Shown here piece by piece: positions 1-8,354 of a stretch of DNA of 64,000 bases (the first letter of the stretch is position 1; every line of letters begins with the position of its first letter). Source of the DNA: Bacteroidales bacterium UBA4893 (lineage in GTDB: Bacteria > Bacteroidota > Bacteroidia > Bacteroidales > P3); the NCBI GenBank assembly GCA_002399025.1, contig DHCV01000019.1, positions 1 through 64,000 of the forward strand, written 5' to 3'. The translations under genes were made by a program, and so were the position numbers. The notes below the pieces were generated by a model, which ran no database searches, was not told the origin of the DNA, and worked only from the letters and a program-made list of their open reading frames with translations.

Positions 1-179
1 GGGCGTTTTTTGTTTATGGAAATTAGTCATTATAAATATAATTATAAATATATTAGATAATGATAGATTTACTCTCTAAAAACTTTAGTTGAAGTTTAAG
101 AACCAAATCTTTGTTCTTCAAATTCTATATATACATAATTATTTATATTTAGCACTAGTTCGAATTTTTAAATTCGTGT

Positions 180-209
180 TTGTAGATTGGCGGAAAATAC
201 CTATCTTTG
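180..209 (+). promoter_or_regulatory. Bacteroidota-type promoter of the deiminase gene
   Basis: TTG at 180-182 and TATCTTTG at 202-209 are separated by 19 bp, matching the known Bacteroidota -33/-7 consensus (TTG ... TAnnTTTG). Transcription would start near 216, about 27 bases before the ATG at 243. Nothing else recognisable is seen in the first 242 bases. Confidence 0.65.
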
Positions 210-242
210 CCAATTCTAAGAAAAAATTAATACAAAATTTAT

Positions 243-2318
243 ATGAAAAAGAACTTATCCGTTTTTCTTATAGCAATATTTGCTTTAACCCTAAGTGCGT
301 TTTCTCAATCTCAAAACGATAAAATTGAGAATTTACGCAAAGCAACTTTGGAGGAGATTAAGTCTGCACCTAAAGATGCATACAAAGAATATTTTAAAAA
401 TTTCCATTCTCGAACTCCAATTAAGAAGAATGTACAAGCTGATGTTGTTACCAAATCTTCAGACAATAATACTTCTAAAGCGCCTTTGGAAGTTCCTTCA
501 GATATGATTTATCCTGGTGAATTTGATGAAGTACAAGCTATAATGATGACTTGGCCTTATATTACAAGAACAGTTTCTGGGAATCAAGATGCAGAACAAT
601 TGTTTGAAGGAAAAGGTATTGCTTATGGCGGAAATACTTTAGTGGATGTTTATTCTGTTCCTTATTTAGGAAATGATGATTTTGCAAATGTATTTAGAAA
701 ATTAGCTTATGGTATTCAACAATATTCTCAAGTATGGATTAATATTTGGAATGCTAGCGACTCAACTTTAATTTTGCAAGATATGACTCAAAAAGGAATG
801 CCTCTCACAAATTATCGTTTCTTTATAAATAATGGTAATTCATTCTGGTATAGAGATTGTGGTCCTGTTGCTTTCTATTATGGAGAAGAAGATCAAATAG
901 GCTTTATGGACTTTGAATATTATGGAGGAAGACCTTTAGATGATTTAATAGCTAAGAGAATTGGAGAACAAGCAGGTTTCAATGTATATACAACAACTAT
1001 TGAATATGAAGGAGGTAATATTTTGGTAGATGGTCTTGGTTCTTTATTTACTTCTTCTGCTGTTTATGCTCTTAATGCTGACAGAAATGGATTATATTAT
1101 TTAACTCCTAATAATCAATTGGGACAACAAACAAAAACTCCATTAACCAAACAACAAGTTAATGATAGTTTGACACATTTAATGAATTTGGATAGATGTG
1201 TTGTTTTACCAGAACTTTTATATGATGGAGGAACAGGACATATTGACCTTTATGCTGATATGGTTGATGAAGCAACATTTGTTTCAACAAAACATCCTGA
1301 TGTAATGGCTAACCTTTCTGACCCAGTTAAAGTTGAACAAAATATGGATTCAATAACTAGAATGTTCTCTTCAACTCCTTTTGGACAAAAATACTATAAC
1401 ACTCGTATTCCTCTTCCAGCAAAAAATAATGGAGCATGGTACACTTCTCAACAAGAATATAATTCTTACTATACTCGTTCTTACTCCAATCATACTTTTG
1501 TAAATGGAGGAATAATGCAACCAGTATTCTACAACTCAACCAATGGAGATATTGCAGGTAATCAAGCAGCAATTGAGAAAATGAAACAAGCCTACCCTGG
1601 TTATGATTTTGTTGAGATAGATGTTAGAGAGTTTGATGGATTTGGAGGAGCAATTCACTGCATAACAAAGCAAGTTCCTGCTGAAAATCCTGTAAGAATT
1701 TATCATTACCCTATTCGTTGGCAAAATACAACTGACATAACATCTAATGAGGTTTGGCTTACGGCTTTAGCTCAAAACAAAAGTGGAATTCAAGAAGTAA
1801 CATTATATTATAGAACAAAGGGTCAAACTGAATGGAATGAAAAGAATATGAACATTTATGATGGAAATATCTATGATGCAACTCTTCCAATTGATCCAAC
1901 CTTGGCTGCTGACACAATTGAATATTATATTTCTGCAACCTCAAATAATGGAAAAACAATCAATAAACCAATCACTGCACCAAAAGGATTCTATACCTTT
2001 ATCTATGGAACTCAGGTTAGTGGAAACGGAGATTATATTGGAATCGATTGCATGGAAGACATCAAAACTATTGAATTAGGCGAGTTTTTCCCTAATCCTG
2101 CACAAAATTCAACAAAAATTGAAATCCCACAAGGGGCTAAATCAGAAATTCCTGTTAAGGTTATTAACTTAAAAGGACAAGTTTTAGCAACTTCAACAAT
2201 CCATAAAGGACAATCATCATTTGAAATCAATACCTCTTCAATGAGAAGTGGAAATTATTGGGTAATCTTTGGTGAAAACACAAACGTTACAATAAAGAAG
2301 ATAGTTGTTGTAAAATAA
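243..2318 (+). CDS. Secreted peptidylarginine deiminase-like protein with type IX secretion C-terminal domain
   Basis: 691 aa. Residues 1-21 form a signal peptide ending in AFSQ. The catalytic domain (about 85-490) is of the guanidino-group-modifying (agmatine/peptidylarginine deiminase) superfamily. All expected active-site residues are visible: Asp205 in WYRDCGP, His333 and Asp335 in GHIDLYAD, Asn421 in FVNGG, and nucleophile Cys473 in GGAIHC. This is the same Asp/His/Asp/Asn/Cys set as in Porphyromonas gingivalis PPAD. An Ig-like segment (about 495-600) and a Por-type sorting domain (about 615-691, starting near FFPNPAQNS) follow, so export through the type IX system and surface anchoring are expected. 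The likely reaction is conversion of peptidyl-arginine to citrulline with release of ammonia. The signal peptide and sorting domain argue against cytosolic agmatine deiminase. At 691 aa it is longer than P. gingivalis PPAD (about 556 aa). Substrate preference is inferred. Confidence 0.85.
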   Translation: MKKNLSVFLIAIFALTLSAFSQSQNDKIENLRKATLEEIKSAPKDAYKEYFKNFHSRTPIKKNVQADVVTKSSDNNTSKAPLEVPSDMIYPGEFDEVQAIMMTWPYITRTVSGNQDAEQLFEGKGIAYGGNTLVDVYSVPYLGNDDFANVFRKLAYGIQQYSQVWINIWNASDSTLILQDMTQKGMPLTNYRFFINNGNSFWYRDCGPVAFYYGEEDQIGFMDFEYYGGRPLDDLIAKRIGEQAGFNVYTTTIEYEGGNILVDGLGSLFTSSAVYALNADRNGLYYLTPNNQLGQQTKTPLTKQQVNDSLTHLMNLDRCVVLPELLYDGGTGHIDLYADMVDEATFVSTKHPDVMANLSDPVKVEQNMDSITRMFSSTPFGQKYYNTRIPLPAKNNGAWYTSQQEYNSYYTRSYSNHTFVNGGIMQPVFYNSTNGDIAGNQAAIEKMKQAYPGYDFVEIDVREFDGFGGAIHCITKQVPAENPVRIYHYPIRWQNTTDITSNEVWLTALAQNKSGIQEVTLYYRTKGQTEWNEKNMNIYDGNIYDATLPIDPTLAADTIEYYISATSNNGKTINKPITAPKGFYTFIYGTQVSGNGDYIGIDCMEDIKTIELGEFFPNPAQNSTKIEIPQGAKSEIPVKVINLKGQVLATSTIHKGQSSFEINTSSMRSGNYWVIFGENTNVTIKKIVVVK

Positions 2319-2358
2319 TATTAGGAATTAGATTACGCATTAAAAGAAGAAAAAAGCG

Positions 2359-2808
2359 ATGTTAAAGAATAAAATAGTTTTAAAGACTTTAGAAGTAATA
2401 GTATATACTATTTTAATCTCGACTGTTATTTCTTTAGGCTCAAGTCTCTACAGTGATTATGACTATTTCTTTATAACAAGTTTTATATCTCTAAGTTTTT
2501 CTTTTATACTATCTTTAACTCAAGGATTCTTCAAAAGATATTCCAAAACTCTTATTGCTTATTTTTTGTTGCTTTTGATAGTTGTTATTTTTGAATTCAA
2601 CACAATTGCGTCTTCATTAACACTAATACTACTCAATCTACTTTCTTCTGTGTTTTGCTTATCATTCTACTATATTGAAAAAGACAGAAAACAAGAGATT
2701 GAGAACAATAAAGAAAAAGAACAAGACAATGCTCCTTTTATTATATCAAATCCATCCTATTTTGAAATTAATGAAAAGGATTTTGAAGTAAATAATCAGG
2801 AAGATTAG
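2359..2808 (+). CDS. Hypothetical small membrane protein
   Basis: 149 aa. I do not recognise the family. The first about 108 residues contain four hydrophobic segments (roughly 9-29, 33-53, 62-80, 84-105). A charged tail rich in Lys, Glu and Asn follows (from about 108, with runs such as EIENNKEKEQDN) and is probably cytoplasmic. It starts 40 bp after the deiminase stop codon and ends at a clear terminator (2829-2868), so it is probably co-transcribed with the deiminase. No catalytic motif is seen. The reading frame looks real because of its clean membrane topology and position, but no function can be assigned. Confidence 0.6.
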   Translation: MLKNKIVLKTLEVIVYTILISTVISLGSSLYSDYDYFFITSFISLSFSFILSLTQGFFKRYSKTLIAYFLLLLIVVIFEFNTIASSLTLILLNLLSSVFCLSFYYIEKDRKQEIENNKEKEQDNAPFIISNPSYFEINEKDFEVNNQED

Positions 2809-2828
2809 TAATATAATTTCATACTAAA

Positions 2829-2868
2829 GAAAGCCAGCACTAAACTTAGGGTTGGCTTTCTTTTTTTT
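2829..2868 (+). terminator. Rho-independent terminator
   Basis: GAAAGCCA (2829-2836) pairs with TGGCTTTC (2853-2860), followed by eight T. It closes the deiminase/membrane-protein transcription unit. Confidence 0.85.
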
Positions 2869-2988
2869 ATTCTTTTTTTTGTAGAGAGTTGAGATAAGAA
2901 TATAATACAAAGAATAATAAGCCTAAAAATAAGGAGCTTACAAGTGTTAAATAGTGTTTTTGCGAACTGAAATAAGGAGTTAGAGAAG

Positions 2989-3069
2989 ACGAAATGCCAT
3001 TTCGTTTTGGCGAAATGGCATTTCGTTATAAATGAGATGGCATTTCATTGCAACGAAATGCCATTTCGT
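2989..3069. repeat. Array A: four 17-nt palindromes at 21-22 bp period
   Basis: Four copies of ACGAAATGSCATTTCGT start at 2989, 3010, 3032 and 3053 (steps 21, 22, 21). Each is an 8+1+8 palindrome around a single central C or G; copy 3 has substitutions in its arms. Spacers are 4-5 nt. The array lies in a 427-bp gap between convergent genes (2809-3235). The gap also holds two terminators and two ATAAGGAG words, starting at 2929 and 2972 (43 bp apart). No ORF is supported here. Confidence 0.9.
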
Positions 3070-3161
3070 CTTCACAAAGATAAAGTTTAAAGGTCGTCTT
3101 TTACTTGTTTTAATTTGGAGAAAACCCTATTTGGTTTTGTTTATTTAGGAATATGAAATAA

Positions 3162-3194
3162 AAATAGGGATTAAGAAAAACTTAATCCCTATTT
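3162..3194 (-). terminator. Terminator hairpin of the manA/carbonic-anhydrase unit
   Basis: AAATAGGGATTAAG (3162-3175) and CTTAATCCCTATTT (3181-3194) form a perfect 14-bp stem with a 5-nt loop. The plus-strand A-rich flank gives a T-rich tail on the minus strand, downstream of the gene ending at 3236. Confidence 0.75.
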
Positions 3195-3235
3195 AGTGTT
3201 TGTAGATTTATTGCTAATTAAAAGCAAAAGAAATT

Positions 3236-3760
3236 TTAAAGCAAGTCCTTATCTATCCAAGAAGCGTAGGTAGGGTATGCCTGTGAAATCCTTTTAACTG
3301 TGCCTTCCAACCTTTCTGGGTCAATATCTTTTACTTTCTTTGCTGGAATTCCTGCATAAACTGTTCCACTTTCAACATGTGTATTCTCAAGCAATACTGC
3401 TCCTGCAGCAACAATAGAATTGCTTTCGATAACGCAACCATCCATAACAATTGCACCCATCCCAATCAAAACATTATCCTTAATTGTGCATCCGTGAACA
3501 ATTGCATGGTGAGCAATCGAAACATAGTTCCCAATATTTGTTGGATGAGTTTCGTGAGTACAATGAATGCATGCTCCATCTTGAACATTTACAAAATCTC
3601 CCATTTTAATATAGTGAACATCGCCTCTAACAACGCTATTGAACCAAAAAGAACAATTGTTTCCTGTTTCAACTTCTCCAATTATTGTTGAATTATCTGC
3701 CAAAAAGCAGTCCTTACCAAAAATAGGCTTCTTACCTTTAACTGACTTAATTAATGCCAT
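3236..3760 (-). CDS. Gamma-class carbonic anhydrase family protein
   Basis: 174 aa, a normal length for the small gamma-CA / YrdA-PaaY group of left-handed beta-helix proteins built from hexapeptide repeats (visible through about residues 20-130, for example ADNSTIIGEV and DNVLIGMGAIVMDG). The three zinc-ligand histidines expected from the Cam family are present: His66 in GACIHC, and His84 and His89 in AHHAIVHG. It probably acts as a cytoplasmic trimer binding metal at subunit interfaces. Carbonic anhydrase activity is not proven for most members of this subfamily. It starts 6 bp after the stop codon of manA, so the two are almost certainly co-transcribed; no functional link between them is obvious. 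Confidence 0.85.
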   Translation of the reverse strand: MALIKSVKGKKPIFGKDCFLADNSTIIGEVETGNNCSFWFNSVVRGDVHYIKMGDFVNVQDGACIHCTHETHPTNIGNYVSIAHHAIVHGCTIKDNVLIGMGAIVMDGCVIESNSIVAAGAVLLENTHVESGTVYAGIPAKKVKDIDPERLEGTVKRISQAYPTYASWIDKDLL

Positions 3761-3766
3761 AGTATT

Positions 3767-4753
3767 CTAAATTATATATGTTTCTAAAATGCTTATTAAT
3801 CCTTTGGGTTGTATTATGGTTTCCTCTGCAATTGCAGGAATAAGAAGAGCTTGACCAGCAGATAGAGGTATCTCATGTCCCAAAGAATGTATAACTCCAC
3901 TTCCTTCAATGCAAAGATACACAACAAAGCTATCTAACATAGTATAGTCTTTCTTTAAACTCTCTGATATATGCAAAACATTTGTTGTAAAGAATGGAGT
4001 TGATACTAATTCCGATGTTTTATTTAAACTATAGCCATAATGACTCTTTGCACTATTGTCAATTGCATTCATGTCTAATGCTTCCAAAGCCTCTTGAATG
4101 TGAAGGCTTCTTTCGTTACCTTTCTCGTCCTTCCTATCCCAGTCATAAACCCTATAAGTTGCATCGGAGCTTTGTTGGATTTCTGCCAATAGAACTCCAG
4201 AACCAATTGCATGAATCCTCCCTGCAGGCATAAAAAACAAGTCTCCCTTTTCTGTTGTTTCAATATTTAGTAAATCAGAAATGTTTTTATTTCTCAATCC
4301 GTTAATAACTTCTGCCTTGGTAACCCTTTTATTAAATCCACTAATGATTTCCGAGTCCCTATCTGCTTGAATAACATACCAAAGTTCAGTTTTCCCATTG
4401 TTCATGCCTTTTCTTTGTGCCATTTTATCATCTGGATGAACTTGAACAGAGAGTTTATCTTTTGCATCAATAATTTTGAAAAGCAAAGGGAAGTTTTCGC
4501 CAAACTCATCATAACATTTTTCACCAACCAATTCATCAGCATACATTTCAATAACTTCTTTCAAAGTACACTCAGCCAAATAGCCATTCTCAACAAGGGT
4601 TTCATCATCATCAATTGCCGACAAAGCCCAAAGTTCTCCGCAACGTTCGAGTGGAGAATAATCAATACCAATAATATCTTTAATTTTATTTCCTCCCCAG
4701 ATTTTATCCTTAAACAAAGGCATAAATCGTAAAGGATACAACGATTGTTCCAT
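3767..4753 (-). CDS. manA: Mannose-6-phosphate isomerase, class I
   Basis: 328 aa, the length of the short bacterial class I phosphomannose isomerases. It interconverts fructose-6-phosphate and mannose-6-phosphate, feeding GDP-mannose/fucose synthesis or mannose catabolism. The cupin metal-site motifs are visible: the QVHPDD block (about residues 99-104), followed by GRIHAIGSGVLLAEIQQSSD with the downstream His and Glu ligands (about 177-196), and the RVYDW motif. It is the first gene of a two-gene minus-strand unit with the gamma-CA gene. Its -7-like box TACTTTTG (plus 4773-4780, read on minus) lies only 14 bp from the divergent TonB-gene -7 box, so the two promoters overlap. Confidence 0.92.
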   Translation of the reverse strand: MEQSLYPLRFMPLFKDKIWGGNKIKDIIGIDYSPLERCGELWALSAIDDDETLVENGYLAECTLKEVIEMYADELVGEKCYDEFGENFPLLFKIIDAKDKLSVQVHPDDKMAQRKGMNNGKTELWYVIQADRDSEIISGFNKRVTKAEVINGLRNKNISDLLNIETTEKGDLFFMPAGRIHAIGSGVLLAEIQQSSDATYRVYDWDRKDEKGNERSLHIQEALEALDMNAIDNSAKSHYGYSLNKTSELVSTPFFTTNVLHISESLKKDYTMLDSFVVYLCIEGSGVIHSLGHEIPLSAGQALLIPAIAEETIIQPKGLISILETYII

Positions 4754-4769
4754 AACAAAATAAATCTTT

Positions 4770-4801
4770 TTGCAAAAGTAATGTATTTTTTATTACCTTT
4801 G
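4770..4801 (+). promoter_or_regulatory. Promoter of the TonB-domain gene, overlapping the manA promoter
   Basis: TTG (4770-4772), 21 bp, then TACCTTTG (4794-4801): the Bacteroidota -33/-7 pattern. A minus-strand TACTTTTG is read from 4780 to 4773, so divergent promoters share this interval. Confidence 0.6.
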
Positions 4802-4824
4802 CCCTATAATTTGATAACTCTATT

Positions 4825-5250
4825 ATGAATAATTTATTTAAACCTTTATCATTATTTGCAGTGCTTTTAATGATAAGTGCATTCACATTAAATGTAAATG
4901 CTCAAGAAAAGAAATCAGATAATTCTGATGTTGTCTATACAGTTGTTGAAAATGAGGCTGAATTCCCTGGTGGTGTTGCAGCAATGAATAGGTTTTTGGC
5001 TGAAAACATTAAGTATCCAACCTTGGCAAAACAAAAAAATATTGAAGGAAAAGTGATTATTTCTTTTATTGTTGAAAAAAATGGTTCATTATCCGACATT
5101 AGAACAATTAAAGATATTGGAGAAGGCTGTGGAGATGAAGGAATAAGAATTGTAAGATTAATGCCTAAATGGAAGCCAGCCAAACAAAAAGGACAACCAG
5201 TAAGACAACAATTTTTGCTCCCAATTTCTTTTGTTTTGACAAATAAATAA
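4825..5250 (+). CDS. Secreted TonB C-terminal-domain protein
   Basis: 141 aa. A signal peptide (about 1-27, ending VNAQ) is followed directly by a TonB C-terminal domain (about 45-138). The domain shows the Bacteroidota signature FPGG, then IKYPTLAKQKNIEGKV, FIVEKNGSLSDI and the closing PISFVL strand. It lacks the proline-rich periplasm-spanning linker and uncleaved N-terminal anchor of a classical energy transducer, so it may be a free periplasmic TonB-fold protein rather than a true TonB. A second, more diverged copy of the same architecture follows at 5365. The role is inferred. Confidence 0.8.
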   Translation: MNNLFKPLSLFAVLLMISAFTLNVNAQEKKSDNSDVVYTVVENEAEFPGGVAAMNRFLAENIKYPTLAKQKNIEGKVIISFIVEKNGSLSDIRTIKDIGEGCGDEGIRIVRLMPKWKPAKQKGQPVRQQFLLPISFVLTNK

Positions 5251-5364
5251 TATTTTCACTTACTTTTTTCAAGTTTTGGTTGTTTATAGTAATGAAGCGA
5301 CAAAAACAGAATAGGAAAATATTAGTTAAACAAAAGTATATAATCAAATTAATGAATTAATATC

Positions 5365-5775
5365 ATGAAAGTAAAAACAATTTTAAGTTCAGTAGCATTA
5401 AGTATTGCGCTAACACTATCATTTGGCTCATTAGCACAACAAAATGAACCAATCCATTCAAGTGTTGATATCATCGCATTAGCTCCAATGGATAAGCAAG
5501 AAGTCTCTAATTTTATTTATGCAAATCTTGTATATCCTTCTCAAGAAATTGGTTCTGGAATTGAAGGTATGGTTGTCGTACAATTTATTGTTGAAAAGGA
5601 TGGTTCAATTTCCAATCTAACAATAGAAAAAAGTCTTAGCCCTCTTCTTGACCAAGAAGCAAAAAGAGTAATTGCTCTTATTCCTGGCAAATGGATTCCT
5701 GCAAAGATAAATGGAACAAATGTTCGTTCCTATACTTCGCTTCCAGTTTTATTCAGTGATCCAGAAAGAAATTAA
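5365..5775 (+). CDS. Secreted TonB C-terminal-domain protein, diverged paralogue
   Basis: 136 aa with the same layout as the upstream gene: signal peptide about 1-25 (ending SLAQ) and a TonB-like C-terminal domain about 45-132. Conserved elements include VYPSQEIGSGIEGMVVVQFIVEKDGSISN and the final SLPVLF strand. The FPGG motif of the neighbour is missing. The 114-bp gap and shared architecture suggest an old tandem duplication. It is followed by a strong terminator at 5807-5846. Function unknown; a role in TonB-type protein contacts in the periplasm is inference. Confidence 0.75.
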   Translation: MKVKTILSSVALSIALTLSFGSLAQQNEPIHSSVDIIALAPMDKQEVSNFIYANLVYPSQEIGSGIEGMVVVQFIVEKDGSISNLTIEKSLSPLLDQEAKRVIALIPGKWIPAKINGTNVRSYTSLPVLFSDPERN

Positions 5776-5806
5776 GATTATTTAGATTCAATAATTGTTT
5801 TCTCTC

Positions 5807-5846
5807 ATAAGGTCATCATTCAATTCTTGAGTGATGACCTTATTTT
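5807..5846 (+). terminator. Rho-independent terminator
   Basis: ATAAGGTCATCA (5807-5818) pairs with TGATGACCTTAT (5832-5843), followed by TTTTAT. It ends the TonB-domain gene pair. Confidence 0.8.
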
Positions 5847-5847
5847 A

Positions 5848-5893
5848 TGACATAATGTCAGATTTGTTTCTTTCTTTATAAATGGCATATTTG
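5848..5893 (+). promoter_or_regulatory. dnaK promoter region with upstream perfect palindrome
   Basis: TGACATAATGTCA (5848-5860) is a perfect 6+1+6 palindrome. It sits directly before TTG (5864-5866), which is 19 bp from CATATTTG (5886-5893), a near-consensus -7 element. A similar TGACATTTTGACA occurs upstream of htpG on the minus strand (21549-21561). A heat-shock operator role is inferred only. No CIRCE element is seen. Confidence 0.4.
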
Positions 5894-5955
5894 TTGACTA
5901 ATTAATGATGAAAACTTAATCAAGAATTAAAAGAAACAAAATAAATAATAAGAAT

Positions 5956-7857
5956 ATGGGAAAAATAATTGGAATAGACTTAGGTACAACAAATAGTTGT
6001 GTCTCTGTAATGGAAGGTAACGAACCTGTCGTTATCCCCAATAGTGAGGGAAGACGTACAACCCCTTCCATTGTTGGATTTATGGCAAATGGCGAAAGAA
6101 AAGTAGGAGACCCTGCAAAACGTCAAGCTATAACAAATCCACACAACACAGTTTCTTCAATAAAACGTTTTATGGGAGAAACATGGGAACAAGTTCAAAA
6201 TGAAATCAAACAAGTTCCTTATAAATTAGTAAAGAGTGATAATAATACTCCACGAGTTGATATTGATGGAAGATTATATACTCCACAAGAAATTTCTGCA
6301 ATCATTCTTCAAAAGATGAAAAAGACTGCAGAGGATTATCTTGGACAAACAGTAACTGAGGCTGTTATCACAGTTCCTGCGTATTTCAACGACTCACAAC
6401 GTCAAGCAACAAAAGAAGCTGGTGAAATTGCTGGCCTAACAGTTAAGCGTATTATCAACGAACCAACAGCAGCTGCTTTGGCTTATGGTTTGGATAAAAA
6501 ATCACAAGACGTTCACGTTGCAGTTTTTGACCTTGGAGGAGGAACATTCGATATTTCAATTTTGGAATTAGGCGATGGAGTATTTGAAGTTAAATCAACA
6601 AATGGCGATACTCACCTTGGAGGAGATGACTTTGACCAAAAGATTATAAATTGGTTGGCAGAAGAATTTTTGGCAGATAAGAATGTTGATTTAAGAAAAG
6701 ACCCAATGGCTTTGCAACGTTTGAAAGAAGCAGCAGAAAAAGCAAAAATAGAGCTTTCTTCTTCAACTCAAACCGAAATCAACCTTCCTTACATAATGCC
6801 AATTGATGGAGTTCCTCAACACTTGGTAAAAACACTAACAAGAGCTAAATTTGAACAACTATGTGATAGTTTAATTCAAGCAACATTAGAGCCATGTCGT
6901 AAGGCATTGTCCGATGCGGGACTAAACAAGTCAGATATTAATGAAGTAATATTAGTTGGAGGTTCAACACGTATTCCTGCAATCCAAAAAATTGTAGAAG
7001 ACTTCTTTGGAAAAGCACCATCAAAAGGAGTTAATCCAGATGAAGTTGTGGCAGTTGGAGCAGCAATTCAAGGAGGAGTTTTGACAGGAGAAGTAAAAGA
7101 TGTATTGCTTCTTGATGTAACACCACTATCTTTAGGAATTGAAACCTTAGGTGGAGTAACAACAAGATTAATTGAATCAAACACAACAATTCCAACAAAG
7201 AAATCTCAAGTTTTCTCAACAGCAGCCGACAATCAACCATCAGTTGAAATCCACGTTTTGCAAGGAGAAAGAACAAGAGCAATAGACAATAAAACCATTG
7301 GACGATTCCACCTTGACGGAATACCACCAGCACCAAGAGGAGTACCTCAAATTGAAGTAACCTTTGATATTGATGCTAACGGAATCTTAAATGTAAGTGC
7401 GAAAGACAATGCAACAGGAAAACAACAATCAATTAGGATTGAAGCTTCAAGTGGATTGACAGATGATGAAATCAAGAAGATGAAAGCCGAAGCTGAAGCA
7501 AATGCTGATGCAGACAAGAAGCTAAAAGAAGAAGCCGACAAGATTAACTCAGCCGATGCAATGATTTTCCAAACAGAAAAGCAACTGAAAGAACTTGGTG
7601 ACAAGCTACCAGCTGACAAAAAAGCACCAATTGAAGCTGCCCTAACAGAACTAAAAGCAGCCCACGAGAGCAAGAATATTTCTCAAATTGATGCAGCAAT
7701 GGAAAAGATGAATCAAGCATGGAGCACAGTATCTCAAGACCTCTACAACCAACCAGGAGCATCACAAGGTCAAGATGGGCAAGCACCAAACGAACCTAAT
7801 AATTCATCAAATCAAGACGGCGAAGTAACCGATGCTGACTTTGAAGAAGTGAAATAA
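5956..7857 (+). CDS. dnaK: Molecular chaperone DnaK (Hsp70)
   Basis: 633 aa, standard DnaK length. The N-terminal ATPase domain begins with GKIIGIDLGTTNSC and contains the phosphate-2 motif FDLGGGTFDIS and the NEPTAAALAYGLD block. The substrate-binding domain (from about residue 390, DVTPLSLGIETLGG) and the helical lid follow. The C-terminus ends in an acidic EVTDADFEEVK tail, the usual DnaK ending that binds co-chaperones. It works with DnaJ and GrpE, neither of which is in this window. It is monocistronic here, with its own promoter region and a terminator at 7929-7962. Long open frames on the opposite strand are codon-bias shadows. Confidence 0.98.
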   Translation: MGKIIGIDLGTTNSCVSVMEGNEPVVIPNSEGRRTTPSIVGFMANGERKVGDPAKRQAITNPHNTVSSIKRFMGETWEQVQNEIKQVPYKLVKSDNNTPRVDIDGRLYTPQEISAIILQKMKKTAEDYLGQTVTEAVITVPAYFNDSQRQATKEAGEIAGLTVKRIINEPTAAALAYGLDKKSQDVHVAVFDLGGGTFDISILELGDGVFEVKSTNGDTHLGGDDFDQKIINWLAEEFLADKNVDLRKDPMALQRLKEAAEKAKIELSSSTQTEINLPYIMPIDGVPQHLVKTLTRAKFEQLCDSLIQATLEPCRKALSDAGLNKSDINEVILVGGSTRIPAIQKIVEDFFGKAPSKGVNPDEVVAVGAAIQGGVLTGEVKDVLLLDVTPLSLGIETLGGVTTRLIESNTTIPTKKSQVFSTAADNQPSVEIHVLQGERTRAIDNKTIGRFHLDGIPPAPRGVPQIEVTFDIDANGILNVSAKDNATGKQQSIRIEASSGLTDDEIKKMKAEAEANADADKKLKEEADKINSADAMIFQTEKQLKELGDKLPADKKAPIEAALTELKAAHESKNISQIDAAMEKMNQAWSTVSQDLYNQPGASQGQDGQAPNEPNNSSNQDGEVTDADFEEVK

Positions 7858-7928
7858 AATTAGTGAAAAGCTAAAAACGAAAAACGAAAAGTTTTAAGTT
7901 AATAACTAAATAGGCGAAAGCCAAACCC

Positions 7929-7962
7929 AACCGCAGTAAACAAAGCTTTGCTGCGGTTTTTC
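7929..7962 (+). terminator. Terminator of dnaK
   Basis: AACCGCAG (7929-7936) and CTGCGGTT (7951-7958), then a T run. Stem of 8 bp. Confidence 0.8.
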
Positions 7963-8210
7963 TTATTTTGTGAAAATAGAAATTAAGGATAGAATAACAA
8001 CAATCCATATAAGAATTATAATAAACTCCTATATTTAAAACATCAATAAAGAGGCAAGAAAATTAAGTCAAGAAAATAAACAAAAGATATGCTGAAACTT
8101 ATAAAAGATACTGGAAAAATAAAAGTTACTGGGAAAAAATTAAGCCTTAATAAAAGAGAATAAGATTAGAATTAAACAAGAGCGAAATAGAATCAAATTA
8201 CAGAAAACTA

Positions 8211-8291
8211 ACTCTTGATTCTAATTTACTGAAACTTGATTCTAATTTACTAACTCTTGATTCTATTTTATTAAAACTTGATTCTAATTTT
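8211..8291 (+). repeat. Array B: four AT-rich units at exact 21-bp period
   Basis: CTTGATTCTAATTT or close variants start at 8214, 8235, 8256 and 8277, i.e. three steps of exactly 21 bp. A degenerate inverted word (ATAGAATCAA, about 8187-8196) precedes them. The gap 7858-8513 (656 bp, dnaK to mutS) holds the dnaK terminator, this array, and a pair of TTATTCGGTG words at 8355 and 8376, again 21 bp apart. No ORF is supported. The 17-mer at 8232-8248 recurs, inverted, at 59146-59162 in array C. Confidence 0.9.
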
Positions 8292-8354
8292 GTAGAATAA
8301 GGTTGCTCCAAATTAAAGGGGAGTTACACAAAAATATACGAGACTTATTTCAAA

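Noticed and set aside
89..322. 77-aa ORF overlapping the deiminase start
   Set aside because: Low-complexity frame in the promoter/leader region, overlapping the signal-peptide coding region in another frame.
243..2318. Agmatine deiminase
   Set aside because: Signal peptide, Ig-like segment and type IX sorting domain point to an exported protein-modifying enzyme; agmatine deiminases are cytosolic and about 350 aa.
2989..3069. CRISPR array
   Set aside because: Units are 17 nt with 4-5 nt spacers, far from the 25-40 nt repeat / 30-40 nt spacer pattern. No cas genes lie in the window, and this holds for all the arrays listed.
7031..7789. Minus-strand ORFs of 81-108 aa inside dnaK
   Set aside because: Leucine/serine-rich shadow frames of strong dnaK codon bias, with no signal or homology.
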